Origin: Brachyspira sp. SAP_772 | Lineage (GTDB): Bacteria; Spirochaetota; Brachyspiria; Brachyspirales; Brachyspiraceae | Direction of reading: 5' to 3' | Assembly (NCBI RefSeq): GCF_009755885.1 | Contig: NZ_VYIX01000002.1 | Span: forward strand, 478,875 to 542,874 | DNA: 64,000 nt | Shown: positions 1 through 8,075 of the stretch, piece after piece | Layout of the letters: each line of letters begins with the position of its first letter | Position numbering within the stretch: position 1 is the first letter of the stretch | Made by a program: the position numbers and the translations under genes | The notes under the pieces: model-generated | What the model saw: only the letters and a program-made list of their open reading frames with translations | What the model was told of the DNA's origin: nothing | The model's database searches: none

Positions 1-858
1 AAAACCGCCTATAACAAGCATTTCTTGTTCATTAAGCTTCACTGATACAGCACCAAGCAAAGATATTCCTTCATTGTTAAGAGCTACATCAGAAACTTGC
101 TCCCAAGAGTTGTTAGTAAAATCATATTTGTAACCGTCAGTATAAGCAGTAGCATCTCCGCCGCTAAACACATATATATTGCCGTTTAATAATTGAGCCA
201 CTGCCTGAGTTCTGCTAGCTTGATTAGGTACAGAAGCTAATTCTTTAGTCTCTTTTGTAGCTAAATCATATTCATAAACTTTGTCGCTTCCTTTACCTGC
301 TTGTTTACCAGTGATAATATATAATTTATTGTCTTTATAAACAGCAACACCATTTTGTAATGTGAAAGGTAAATCGCCTATTTTTTCAACATTTAATTTA
401 TTATTTTTTAATGTGATAAACAATATATCATCATCAGCCTCAGGGTTTGAAGAGCCGCCGATATAATATATTCCATTTGTAACAGTTACAGAAGCACCAT
501 ATCCTAATTCATTTTCCCAATTGATATGCTCAACAACTTCTAATACGCCGTTATTATCTTCAAGCATATAAATATCCGAATAAGTTTTTTTAGCTCCGCC
601 GTTAAGTACAGATTCTTCAGGGAAGTTAGCACCACCTCCAACAACAATATATTTGTTTTCTAAAGAACCATATAATAAACCAGCAGTACCAATATTTTTG
701 TCCATTCCAGTTTGAGCGGGTAAACGTCCGCCCATCTCCCAAACTATTTTTTTATCAGTTTTAGAATCTAATACATTTACATTGCTGCTAGAAGAAGCAG
801 TATTACTTGAACAGCTAACAGCAAATATAATAGTTAATATTAAATATAATTTTTTCAT
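1..858 (-). CDS. nanM: NanM-like N-acetylneuraminate epimerase, lipoprotein (C-terminus outside window)
   Basis: 286 codons are visible and the reading frame runs off base 1, so the C-terminus is missing. The protein starts with a lipoprotein signal, MKKLYLILTIIFAVSC, with the lipidated cysteine at residue 16. Kelch-type blades follow, including GGGANFP at residues 74-80 and further GG turns (YYIGGSSN, YVFSGGDA). GGGANFP is typical of NanM, which speeds conversion of alpha-sialic acid, as released by sialidase, to the beta anomer used for uptake. NanM of enterobacteria is periplasmic and soluble; here lipidation would anchor it to a membrane. It is the last visible gene of the leftward nan group, 40 bases after the symporter, with a ribosome site AAGGAAA. 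The family call is fairly secure; the anchoring is inferred. Confidence 0.8.
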   Translation of the reverse strand, partial: MKKLYLILTIIFAVSCSSNTASSSSNVNVLDSKTDKKIVWEMGGRLPAQTGMDKNIGTAGLLYGSLENKYIVVGGGANFPEESVLNGGAKKTYSDIYMLEDNNGVLEVVEHINWENELGYGASVTVTNGIYYIGGSSNPEADDDILFITLKNNKLNVEKIGDLPFTLQNGVAVYKDNKLYIITGKQAGKGSDKVYEYDLATKETKELASVPNQASRTQAVAQLLNGNIYVFSGGDATAYTDGYKYDFTNNSWEQVSDVALNNEGISLLGAVSVKLNEQEMLVIGGF

Positions 859-898
859 TTTGTTTCCTTATATATTATAAGCCTAAATAATATTACTA

Positions 899-2431
899 TT
901 ATTTTTGATTTTTAATAACAGTAGAGTAAGTTAAACCTTTTATTTTCTCTTCGCTTGGTTTTCCAAAGAAGAAAGAAGCTATAAAAGATACTATTACGCT
1001 AGAACCTATAATTATAAATGACAACATAAACTCAAAGATTTTAGGTTTAACATAACCCGGTATAAATCTAGTAAGCATACCAGCAGGGTCGCTAACATAG
1101 AATGCAACTATTACAGAAACTATAAAACCAATCCATACAGCTTTAGATTCTACTTTATCAAAGAATATACCAATTAAGAATACTCCCGCTATAGGACCGC
1201 CCAAAAGCCCCGTGATAGCTTGGAAATATAAGAACATATCGCCTTGACCATTGTAAATAAAGTATATAGCTAGTAATGTACTAAATATACCAACTACCCA
1301 GCTTGATGCTCTTGCAAATTTAAGTTTGCTTTTATCTTCCATTCCAGATTTGAAATATTCTAAAATATCTGCAGTCATACAAGTAGAAACAGAGTTCAAA
1401 CTAGATGATACAGTAGATTGAGCAGCAGCAAATATAGCAGCAATTACAAGACCAGATATACCAACAGGTAAAGCATTTACTACAAAGTAAGGAAGTATAG
1501 CATTTCCATTAACAGTTTCAGGTAAAGGAGTTTTGAAATGGAAATAAATATATAAAGCAGAACCCATACCTACAAAGATTATAATACTAGTACAAAGTAA
1601 AGGAATATTCATATATAAACTTTTTTTAGCTTCATGTTCATCTTTATTTGTAGCATATCTTTGAACAATATCTTGGCTTCCAATATAAGAATATATAGAA
1701 TTAACGAAACCACCTATTATGATAGTCCATATACTAGTTTTCATTAAATCGAAAGTGAAGAAATCAGGACTAATAATTTTACCGTCATCAGCTAATAATT
1801 GGAAACCCTGACCTATACCTTCAGGAGCAGATGAGAAACCTACTATAATAATTAGGAAAGCACCCAAAAGAAGTACAACAGTCTGTATAGCATCAGACCA
1901 TAATACAGCCTCAATACCTCCCATAGATGTATAAGCAACACAGAATATAGATACTATAACAGTTATTAAAACAGGATTAAGTGCAGGAAGTACTTGCTGT
2001 ATAGCTAAAGTAGGAAGATAAATAACTATAGCCATTCTCACAACGTGGAAAAGTATGAATGTTAAACTACCAACAAGTCTGAAAGAATTATTAAATCTTT
2101 TTCCTAAATATTCATAAGCAGTAGTAACATTAATTCTTCTGAAAAATGGTACAAATGTAGGAGCAACCCATAATACTATTAAAATAATACCTAAAGGAGC
2201 CATACCTAAAAGCCAGCTGTTATTATAAACAGAAGCAGGTATAGCGATAAACGAAATAGATGATAAAGCAGTAGCATAAATACTCATTGCAGTTACCAAA
2301 GCAGGAACTCTTCCGCCAGCTTTGAAATAATCATCTGTAGATTTTGTCCTTTTGGCAAAGAACATACCAATTAAAAACATTACTACAAAATATAGTCCAA
2401 TGACTATCCAGTCAAACCAGTGCCAAGCCAT
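899..2431 (-). CDS. Sodium:solute symporter (SSS family), probable sialic acid importer
   Basis: A 510-residue polytopic protein with about 13 hydrophobic segments. The N-terminal signature of the SSS/SLC5 family is visible: RTKSTDDYFKAGGRVP followed by an Ala/Ser-rich helix (ATALSSISFIAIPA). SSS proteins import sugars, amino acids or sialic acids with sodium. The sequence alone does not fix the substrate. Its position between yhcH and nanM, in a group with nanA, makes sialic acid the likely cargo, as for SiaT-type SSS transporters. The ATG is preceded by GGAGAAAA at a good distance. Transport would occur at the inner membrane and feed NanA. The family is near certain; the substrate is an inference from context. 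Confidence 0.85.
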   Translation of the reverse strand: MAWHWFDWIVIGLYFVVMFLIGMFFAKRTKSTDDYFKAGGRVPALVTAMSIYATALSSISFIAIPASVYNNSWLLGMAPLGIILIVLWVAPTFVPFFRRINVTTAYEYLGKRFNNSFRLVGSLTFILFHVVRMAIVIYLPTLAIQQVLPALNPVLITVIVSIFCVAYTSMGGIEAVLWSDAIQTVVLLLGAFLIIIVGFSSAPEGIGQGFQLLADDGKIISPDFFTFDLMKTSIWTIIIGGFVNSIYSYIGSQDIVQRYATNKDEHEAKKSLYMNIPLLCTSIIIFVGMGSALYIYFHFKTPLPETVNGNAILPYFVVNALPVGISGLVIAAIFAAAQSTVSSSLNSVSTCMTADILEYFKSGMEDKSKLKFARASSWVVGIFSTLLAIYFIYNGQGDMFLYFQAITGLLGGPIAGVFLIGIFFDKVESKAVWIGFIVSVIVAFYVSDPAGMLTRFIPGYVKPKIFEFMLSFIIIGSSVIVSFIASFFFGKPSEEKIKGLTYSTVIKNQK

Positions 2432-2501
2432 ATAATTTTCTCCTATTATTAAAATATTATTTATAAAAAAGTTTTTTTGCTTTTAAGAAAGTATAGTTAT
2501 T

Positions 2502-2966
2502 TTATTCTTTGTATGGAACTTTCACTATAGCTTTTCTCACATGATTTTTACCGCTTTTTGGCGGAAGTCCTACTCTATGAGCATCATATGGAAGAAGTAT
2601 AAGCATATCTCCTTGAGATAAAGTTAAACGAATAGTTCCTTCTCCTTCCCAATCATGATAGTCTGTAGATTCATCATAAGTTTTTGGTTTTAATGTTGAA
2701 GTGTTTGCTATAATAAAATCTTCAGAGCCTTCAAAAATTATTTGAACATCTACATATTTTAGATGCGATTCCCAAGGAGGATTATCTTTATTATCATATT
2801 CCATAACATTTACAAAAGCGCCTTCACATATCTCTTTATCAAGCGGATGCTTTCCAGTAGACAATTTTTTTAATTCTTCATAATGCTCTCTAACATAATT
2901 TTTAGCTTTCCATATAACATCATGGAAATGTTGATTGAACTCACTTTTTATTGGTTTTAATATCAT
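2502..2966 (-). CDS. yhcH: YhcH/YjgK/YiaL family protein (NanQ-like), sialic acid pathway
   Basis: A 154-residue soluble cytoplasmic protein of the YhcH beta-sandwich family (DUF386). Visible family traits are the EICEGAFVNVMEYDNK stretch, the HLKYVDVQIIFEGSE stretch and the late LLPYDAHRVGLPP motif, whose His is a likely metal ligand. The family is a common member of nan operons; in E. coli NanQ is reported to help convert sialic acid anomers inside the cell. It lies between nanA and the symporter. The 79-base gap to nanA contains a strong hairpin (3003-3039), so this gene may have its own promoter or receive only readthrough. The start is supported by AAGGA eleven bases upstream. Confidence 0.82.
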   Translation of the reverse strand: MILKPIKSEFNQHFHDVIWKAKNYVREHYEELKKLSTGKHPLDKEICEGAFVNVMEYDNKDNPPWESHLKYVDVQIIFEGSEDFIIANTSTLKPKTYDESTDYHDWEGEGTIRLTLSQGDMLILLPYDAHRVGLPPKSGKNHVRKAIVKVPYKE

Positions 2967-3002
2967 AATATAATGTCCTTTTTATAAAAAATTAATTAAA
3001 AA

Positions 3003-3039
3003 TTAAGAGTGCTGCAGTAAATAAAAGCAGCACTCTTAA
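3003..3039 (-). terminator. 13-bp perfect hairpin between nanA and yhcH
   Basis: On the minus strand TTAAGAGTGCTGC and GCAGCACTCTTAA pair perfectly across an 11-base loop and are followed by a T-rich run (TTTTTAATTAATTTTTT). This is a rho-independent terminator by form, placed directly after the nanA stop. It may separate nanA expression from the three genes below it. Confidence 0.8.
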
Positions 3040-3045
3040 ACTATG

Positions 3046-3942
3046 TTATAGTTTAGATAAATATTTATCAAACATATCTTTTAATGCTTTTTTCTCTGCT
3101 TTACCAAGCGGTTTTGAACCCATAGGAGCTCTGCAATAAGAAACAGCTGAAGAGTCATAGAAAGTAATGCATTCTTTAAGAGCTGGATATATTCCTACAC
3201 TTAGTAAAGTTTTAATTATATCATTCATATCATGCTGTATTTTTAAAGCTTTAGATAAATCTTTATTTTCAACAGCATCTACTACTTTTCTTGCTAAAGG
3301 AGCTTGTATATTGTATGTAGAACCAATTCCTGATCTTAAGCCATAAGAAGCATATGCTATTAATAATTCATCAAAACCAGCCCACATCATTTTATCTGGG
3401 AACTTTTGTATTAATCTTTCTAATAAAAATAAATCTGATGAAGTATATTTTATACCCATAACTCTTTTATCTTCAAATAGTTTACCGAAATCATCTAATG
3501 ATATGCTGTTGTTTGATAGGCTAGGCAAGAAATATATTACCAAAGGAATTTTATTTGTTGCCTTTAGAATAGTGTTGTAATATTTGCTGATATCACTAAA
3601 TGAAAATGGATAATAATATGGAGTAACAGCTGATATTAAATCATATCCTAATTCTTCTGCTTTTTGTGCCATTTCACAAGCTTCGTTAAGGTTTAATGTA
3701 CCTACATGTGCTATTAGAGGTATTTTTCCATTAACTTCTTCTTTTGTAATTTCAAGTACAGCTATTCTTTCATCTTTAGACATTAATAGCCCTTCTCCTG
3801 TAGAACCGCCAACATATAAGCCATTAACTTTCATACGGTCAATATTATGTCTTACATATTTCCTCAATACTTTTTCATCTAATTTTCCACTTTTGTTAAA
3901 TGGAGTCATTAGAGCAGATAATATACCTTCACATTTGTTCAT
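3046..3942 (-). CDS. nanA: N-acetylneuraminate lyase
   Basis: A 298-residue DHDPS/NAL-family aldolase that splits N-acetylneuraminate into pyruvate and ManNAc in the cytoplasm. The phosphate/carboxylate-binding loop GGSTGEG lies at residues 45-51. The catalytic tyrosine falls at residue 137 in VIYFLP, and the Schiff-base lysine at residue 165 in GIKYTSS; both numbers match those of E. coli NanA. Length is normal for the family. It is the first gene of the leftward nan group and faces the sialidase gene across about 580 bases. The ATG is preceded by GGAGAGACGGC. DapA would be the main alternative, but the nan neighbours argue against it. Confidence 0.88.
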   Translation of the reverse strand: MNKCEGILSALMTPFNKSGKLDEKVLRKYVRHNIDRMKVNGLYVGGSTGEGLLMSKDERIAVLEITKEEVNGKIPLIAHVGTLNLNEACEMAQKAEELGYDLISAVTPYYYPFSFSDISKYYNTILKATNKIPLVIYFLPSLSNNSISLDDFGKLFEDKRVMGIKYTSSDLFLLERLIQKFPDKMMWAGFDELLIAYASYGLRSGIGSTYNIQAPLARKVVDAVENKDLSKALKIQHDMNDIIKTLLSVGIYPALKECITFYDSSAVSYCRAPMGSKPLGKAEKKALKDMFDKYLSKL

Positions 3943-3958
3943 GCCGTCTCTCCTTATT

Positions 3959-4522
3959 ATTTTTTATATTTATGTATATTCTTATATTATATATTGTATA
4001 AATTAAGTATAGTTTAATCAATACATATTATAAATATTTTTACAAATATATTTAAAAAATATACTTTTTCATATAATATATTTAATTATATAAGTTACAA
4101 ATATGATATTTTCAATAATACAGAATTTATTTTAAATAATAATAGCTATCATATATATCATAACCATTATATAAATAGAGTGATAGTTATTGACAATATT
4201 ATATTTTTTATAATCATATTACAAAAATAGTTTTATACAAAATTAGATTTTTTATATAAAATTAATTCTTTTAATAGAAATTTATTTGTGATATATACTA
4301 ATATATTTTTATAAATAAAATTGCATTATATTTATAAAATAATATTTATTTGTGTAAAAATAAACACATATTATACCTATGAGTAATAAAGTAAAAGATA
4401 TTGAAATATGAAATTATTTTTATATACTTAAAATTACATACTAAATATAAGATATTATTTTAATTTATTCTAAAATTAATATTATTGATTTTTTATAATA
4501 ATAAATTTATAAGGTGTAAATT
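3959..4522. other. Divergent nanA/sialidase intergenic region
   Basis: About 560 very AT-rich bases between two divergently transcribed sialic-acid genes. It contains a decayed DUF1232 fragment (about 4141-4270). It also contains a small inverted repeat, TGTGT at 4351-4355 and ACACA at 4364-4368, that could be an operator. A TATAAT box lies at 4494-4499, and the sialidase ribosome site AAGGTG lies at 4511-4516. No clear -35 box or regulator gene was found. In such AT-rich DNA the short palindrome could be chance. Confidence 0.4.
4141..4270 (-). pseudogene. Decayed 3'-end copy of the DUF1232 gene at 5861-6226
   Basis: The plus strand from about 4141 aligns with about 5867-5985, the 3' end of the DUF1232 gene. 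Shared blocks include ATATTATATTTTTTATAATC, CAAATAGAGT/TAAATAGAGT and TACAAAATT. Identity by eye is roughly four-fifths over more than 100 bases, with small indels, in the same orientation. The rest of the gene is not recognisable here. It is a gene remnant lying on the other side of the sialidase. Confidence 0.65.
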
Positions 4523-5785
4523 ATGAATAAATCAAAATTATTTTTAATATTAGCATTTTTATTTATGGTATCATGTACTAATCCATCAAAACCTAGAATA
4601 AATATAAATACTGATCCTGCTTGGTTTCTAACTGATAAAGAACAGAAAACAGCGCAAATGATATATACTATAACTTTAGCTCATACAACTTCAGACCCTA
4701 AACAATATTATCGTATACCTGCTATTTTACTAACAAAGAAAAATACCATAATAGCAGTATTTGATAACAGAAAAACATCTAATGATGATATAGGATTTGC
4801 TAATTCTGACCTCATAGAACCCACTGTTAGAAGAAGTACAGACGGGGGTAAAACTTGGAGTGACAATATAAGAGTTGGAGAAGAACCAACAAGCAAAGTA
4901 AACTCTCATGGAGATTCTGTATTATTTGAGACTAAAAATGGTAACTTAGTGATATTAACTGCAAGCGGCGGGGCATTCAAATGGGAGACTGAAAAAAAAT
5001 CTAGAATAGCTGTATCAATAAGTAAAGATGACGGTTTAACTTGGTCTGATTGGAAAGAAGTTCAAGGAGATATATTTACATCTGGAAAATTACAGCAAAA
5101 TGGTTATGTAAAAGGTTTTGCCGGTTCTGGAAGAGGCACTACTCTTAGCGATGGTACATTAGTTTGTGCTTTATTAGTTACAAGTGAAAATGGAACTGGT
5201 AAAAAAGGGGTTGCTACTTATTATTCTAAAGATGGAGGCAATACTTGGCAAGTTGGCGGCTTAACACAATATCCTGAGAATGCATATGATGAACCAAAAG
5301 TGATAGCTGAAATTGTAAGCGGAGAGCATAAGGGTAAATTGCTATTAAGTGCTAGACCAAATACTAAAGGAAAAGATAGATATTGGGCGGTAGCTAATGG
5401 AGTTGATGACAATTGGACAGAAGTTAAATATGGAGTAGGTTTAACAGATGGAAGAGCTAATGCTGAAGGTATTAGATATACATTACAATCTGAAGGACAT
5501 TCTAAAGACAGATTATTATTTATAAACTGTAATTCAGCAACTGAAAGAACTCAATTAACTTTGCATATGAGTGAAGATGAAGGAGAAACTTGGACTATTA
5601 AAAAAGTTATACAACCTGATATATCTTGTTATTCTTCTATATATGCACTTCCTGACGGAACTATAATGACTTTTGCTGAAGAGCCTTCAGATGCAGGCGG
5701 AAAAGATAATTATGATTTAGTATTTAGAAGATTTAATCTTGCTTGGTTTACAGACGAAAGTGAAGTATATTCTGATACTTGGTAA
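4523..5785 (+). CDS. Exo-alpha-sialidase (GH33-like), lipoprotein
   Basis: A 420-residue sialidase that would release terminal sialic acid from host mucin glycans. The lipoprotein signal ends at Cys18 (MVSCTN), placing the enzyme on a membrane, probably facing outward. The RIP motif is present as YRIP (63-66), giving the first substrate-binding arginine. Four Asp boxes (SxDxGxTW) lie near residues 105-112, 167-174, 235-242 and 350-357, as expected for a six-bladed sialidase propeller. CYSSIYALPDG near 369-379 holds the likely nucleophile Tyr370. There are no extra lectin or CBM domains. The ribosome site AAGGTG sits 6 bases before the ATG. It lies opposite nanA and upstream of the AGE epimerase, so the neighbours agree with the function. 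Confidence 0.9.
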   Translation: MNKSKLFLILAFLFMVSCTNPSKPRININTDPAWFLTDKEQKTAQMIYTITLAHTTSDPKQYYRIPAILLTKKNTIIAVFDNRKTSNDDIGFANSDLIEPTVRRSTDGGKTWSDNIRVGEEPTSKVNSHGDSVLFETKNGNLVILTASGGAFKWETEKKSRIAVSISKDDGLTWSDWKEVQGDIFTSGKLQQNGYVKGFAGSGRGTTLSDGTLVCALLVTSENGTGKKGVATYYSKDGGNTWQVGGLTQYPENAYDEPKVIAEIVSGEHKGKLLLSARPNTKGKDRYWAVANGVDDNWTEVKYGVGLTDGRANAEGIRYTLQSEGHSKDRLLFINCNSATERTQLTLHMSEDEGETWTIKKVIQPDISCYSSIYALPDGTIMTFAEEPSDAGGKDNYDLVFRRFNLAWFTDESEVYSDTW

Positions 5786-5860
5786 TAAAAATAATAATTA
5801 ATAAAAAGTATATTATCTTTGAAAACTTAAAATTAATATATATTATCCTTTAAAGGTTTT

Positions 5861-6226
5861 TTATACTAAGATAGCTACTGCATATATAAGTATCATTATA
5901 ACAAATAGAGTAACAGTAGTTGATAATATTATATTTTTTATAATCATATTAAGAAAAGGGTTTTGTACAAAATTGCACTTTTTTATACCATAAAAAAATG
6001 TAATAGAAAGTAAAAATATATCGTCTAATTTACCTATTGGTATTCTATCTGGTACTACATCAATAGGCGACAATACATATATTAAAGCCAAAATAAATGG
6101 AATCCAATATACTATTTTTTTCTTTTCTTTTTTTTGTTTATATTCTGAATATTTTCTGTATATTCCATCTTTACCTAATATTTCTATATCTTCATCTGGT
6201 ATTTCTTTATAATTATCTTTATCCAT
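5861..6226 (-). CDS. DUF1232 (YkvA-like) small membrane protein
   Basis: A 121-residue protein with a charged N-terminal third (EYKQKKEKKKI) and the DUF1232 signature IPFILALIYVLSPIDVVPD in the first membrane segment. A Lys/Asp loop (IPIGKLDDIFLL) and two more hydrophobic segments follow. The function of the family is unknown. It is transcribed against the sialidase and the epimerase on either side, so it interrupts the nan genes. A partial copy of its 3' end survives at about 4141-4270. Confidence 0.8.
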   Translation of the reverse strand: MDKDNYKEIPDEDIEILGKDGIYRKYSEYKQKKEKKKIVYWIPFILALIYVLSPIDVVPDRIPIGKLDDIFLLSITFFYGIKKCNFVQNPFLNMIIKNIILSTTVTLFVIMILIYAVAILV

Positions 6227-6377
6227 ACAAAAAAGCCCTAAATTAATATAATGATTTTTTATAATAAATATATCATACTATATTTTAAAATAAAAAGAAA
6301 AATTTTTTATTGATTTAAAGTATTGATAGGTTAATATTAGCATATAAATTTATAAAAAATAGATATAAGGATTCTTT

Positions 6378-7559
6378 ATGAGTAATTTAAGTGAAGTAAA
6401 AAATGAATATCTTCATATGTTGAAAGACAATATTATACCATTTTGGCTTAAAAACGGACTTGATAAGAAAAATGGCGGATACTATACTGCATTAGACAGA
6501 AAAGGGGCATTAATAGAAACTGATAAATCTGTATGGTTTCAAGGAAGATTTGCTTGGGTGCTTTCTACACTTTATGCTGATTTCGAGAAAAAACAGGAAT
6601 ATCTTGATGCTGCAAAATCTGGAATAGATTTTTTGGAGAAATATTGTTTTGATAAAGCTGGCGACGGAAGAATGTATTTCAGAGTTACAGAAGACGGAAA
6701 GCCTATCATAAAAAGATTAAGATATTACTATTCTGAAACATTTTGTTTGGTAGCTATGGCTGCATATTCAAGAGCTAGCGGAGATAAGAGCTATGCTAAA
6801 AAGGCAAGAGAGATACTTGATAATATAGACCGCTATCAAAAAGAAGGTCTTCTTATACCAAAATTTGATGCAGGCAACAGACCTACTATAGCTTTCGGAC
6901 CTCCTATGATAATGCTTGCTACTGTTCAGGAATTAAGAAAAGCAGACCAAGAAAATAAAGATTATTATGATAAATATATTGATAATCTTTTATCTAATAT
7001 TCAGTTATTCTTATACGAAGATAAAAAAGCAGTACTTGAACAATGTAATCCAGACGGCACTTTACAAGACCATTTTGAAGGTAGATTATTAAACCCCGGA
7101 CATGCTATAGAATCATCTTGGTTTATATTAAGAGAATCTATAGAGAGAGGACATGATGAAAAATTAAAAGCATTAGGTCTTAAAATATTTGATTGGATGT
7201 GGGAATGGGGCTGGGATAAGGAGTACGGCGGCATTATTCAATATATGGACGTACTTGGAAAGCCTAAAAGCGAGTATCATCATGACATGAAATTCTGGTG
7301 GCCTCAGACAGAAGCTGCTATTGCTGCTTTATATTGTTATTATTTCACTAAAGACAATAAATATTTAGAAAAGCATGATATGGTTAAAGAATATACTAAA
7401 AAATTCATTGACACTGAATATGGTGAATGGTATGGATATCTTCACAGAGACGGAAGAATATCTACTGACTTAAAAGGAAATATGTATAAAGGTCCTTTCC
7501 ATATTCCTAGAATGTATATGAAATGTGTAGAGATAATAGATGCTATTAATGCAAAATAA
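6378..7559 (+). CDS. N-acylglucosamine 2-epimerase (AGE/RnBP family)
   Basis: A 393-residue (alpha/alpha)6-barrel epimerase of the AGE family that interconverts N-acetylmannosamine and N-acetylglucosamine. Catalytic-region motifs are visible: LNPGHAIESSWF in the middle and the late HHDMKFWWPQTEA block, both carrying histidines conserved in the family. Length is normal. In this island it would take ManNAc from NanA and give GlcNAc, the route known from Bacteroides, rather than the NanK/NanE kinase-epimerase route; neither of those genes is present here. The ribosome site AAGGA precedes the ATG, and a hairpin terminator follows at 7581-7617. Related cellobiose epimerases are an alternative that the context makes unlikely. 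Confidence 0.85.
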   Translation: MSNLSEVKNEYLHMLKDNIIPFWLKNGLDKKNGGYYTALDRKGALIETDKSVWFQGRFAWVLSTLYADFEKKQEYLDAAKSGIDFLEKYCFDKAGDGRMYFRVTEDGKPIIKRLRYYYSETFCLVAMAAYSRASGDKSYAKKAREILDNIDRYQKEGLLIPKFDAGNRPTIAFGPPMIMLATVQELRKADQENKDYYDKYIDNLLSNIQLFLYEDKKAVLEQCNPDGTLQDHFEGRLLNPGHAIESSWFILRESIERGHDEKLKALGLKIFDWMWEWGWDKEYGGIIQYMDVLGKPKSEYHHDMKFWWPQTEAAIAALYCYYFTKDNKYLEKHDMVKEYTKKFIDTEYGEWYGYLHRDGRISTDLKGNMYKGPFHIPRMYMKCVEIIDAINAK

Positions 7560-7580
7560 TAATTAAAAATATAATTAATT

Positions 7581-7617
7581 AAGGCTAGGCTTTTTACTTA
7601 AGGTCTAGTCTTTTTAT
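7581..7617 (+). terminator. Terminator of the AGE epimerase gene
   Basis: AGGCTAGGCT can pair with AGTCTAGACC-type sequence (GGTCTAGTCT on this strand) using a few G-U pairs, giving about 10 bp, followed by TTTTTATTT. It begins 22 bases after the stop codon. Confidence 0.65.
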
Positions 7618-7640
7618 TTGGATAAACAAGATATTATTAT

Positions 7641-8006
7641 ATACACTAAAAATTTTTAAGTTTGTCAATTTTTTTATTGTTCTTTTTCCCGCCTTCGCAC
7701 CCACAGGCACTTCCTTCGGTCGCGATGTGGACTTCGTCAAAGAACCCAAAAGTGCAAGTGTAGAAATTGGTACTAAATCATACTAAAATTATTTTACATG
7801 TAAGATAATTTATTAAATTAAATCTCAAATATAGCCTTTTTGCTTCTTTGTAGCAATACCGAAGTCCTTTCTACGCTCTCAAAAGAAGTGGGAGGTTAGC
7901 CTACAGCTATGCTTCGCAGTGGGGCTGGTCCCCACAAATAATAAAACTAAGAAAATAATTTTTGACAAAATATAGTTGTTTAGGTATATACTAAAAATTT
8001 TTAAAA
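7641..8006 (+). repeat. Intergenic repeat family, copy R1 (full length)
   Basis: This is a full copy of the repeat family. It begins with a ctaaaaatttttaag end. Hairpin module 1 follows (GTTCTTTTTCCCGCC paired with GACTTCGTCAAAGAAC), then AAAAGTGCAAG. Module 2 is GCTTCTTTG paired with CAAAAGAAG, followed by a GGGG/CCCC hairpin. The copy ends in TTTTTGACAAAATATAG and a second ctaaaaattttt end. Its loops contain GC-rich inserts such as GGCACTTCCTTCGGTCGC. It fills the gap between the epimerase terminator and the TPR gene. No protein is supported here. Confidence 0.8.
7962..7990 (+). promoter_or_regulatory. Outward promoter at the right end of repeat R1
   Basis: TTGACA (7962-7967), 17 bases, TATATA (7985-7990). 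It points at the TPR gene 86 bases downstream. The same arrangement is kept in copies R2 and R3. Confidence 0.6.
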
Positions 8007-8075
8007 GTAATATTTATATTGTTTTATAAAATAAGTTTGCAGTTTATAATATGTAAAAAATATTTGGATTATTTT

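Noticed and set aside
4351..4368. TGTGT/ACACA palindrome between nanA and the sialidase as a regulator site
   Set aside because: Too short to claim an operator in such AT-rich DNA, and no regulator gene is nearby; mentioned only within the intergenic entry.
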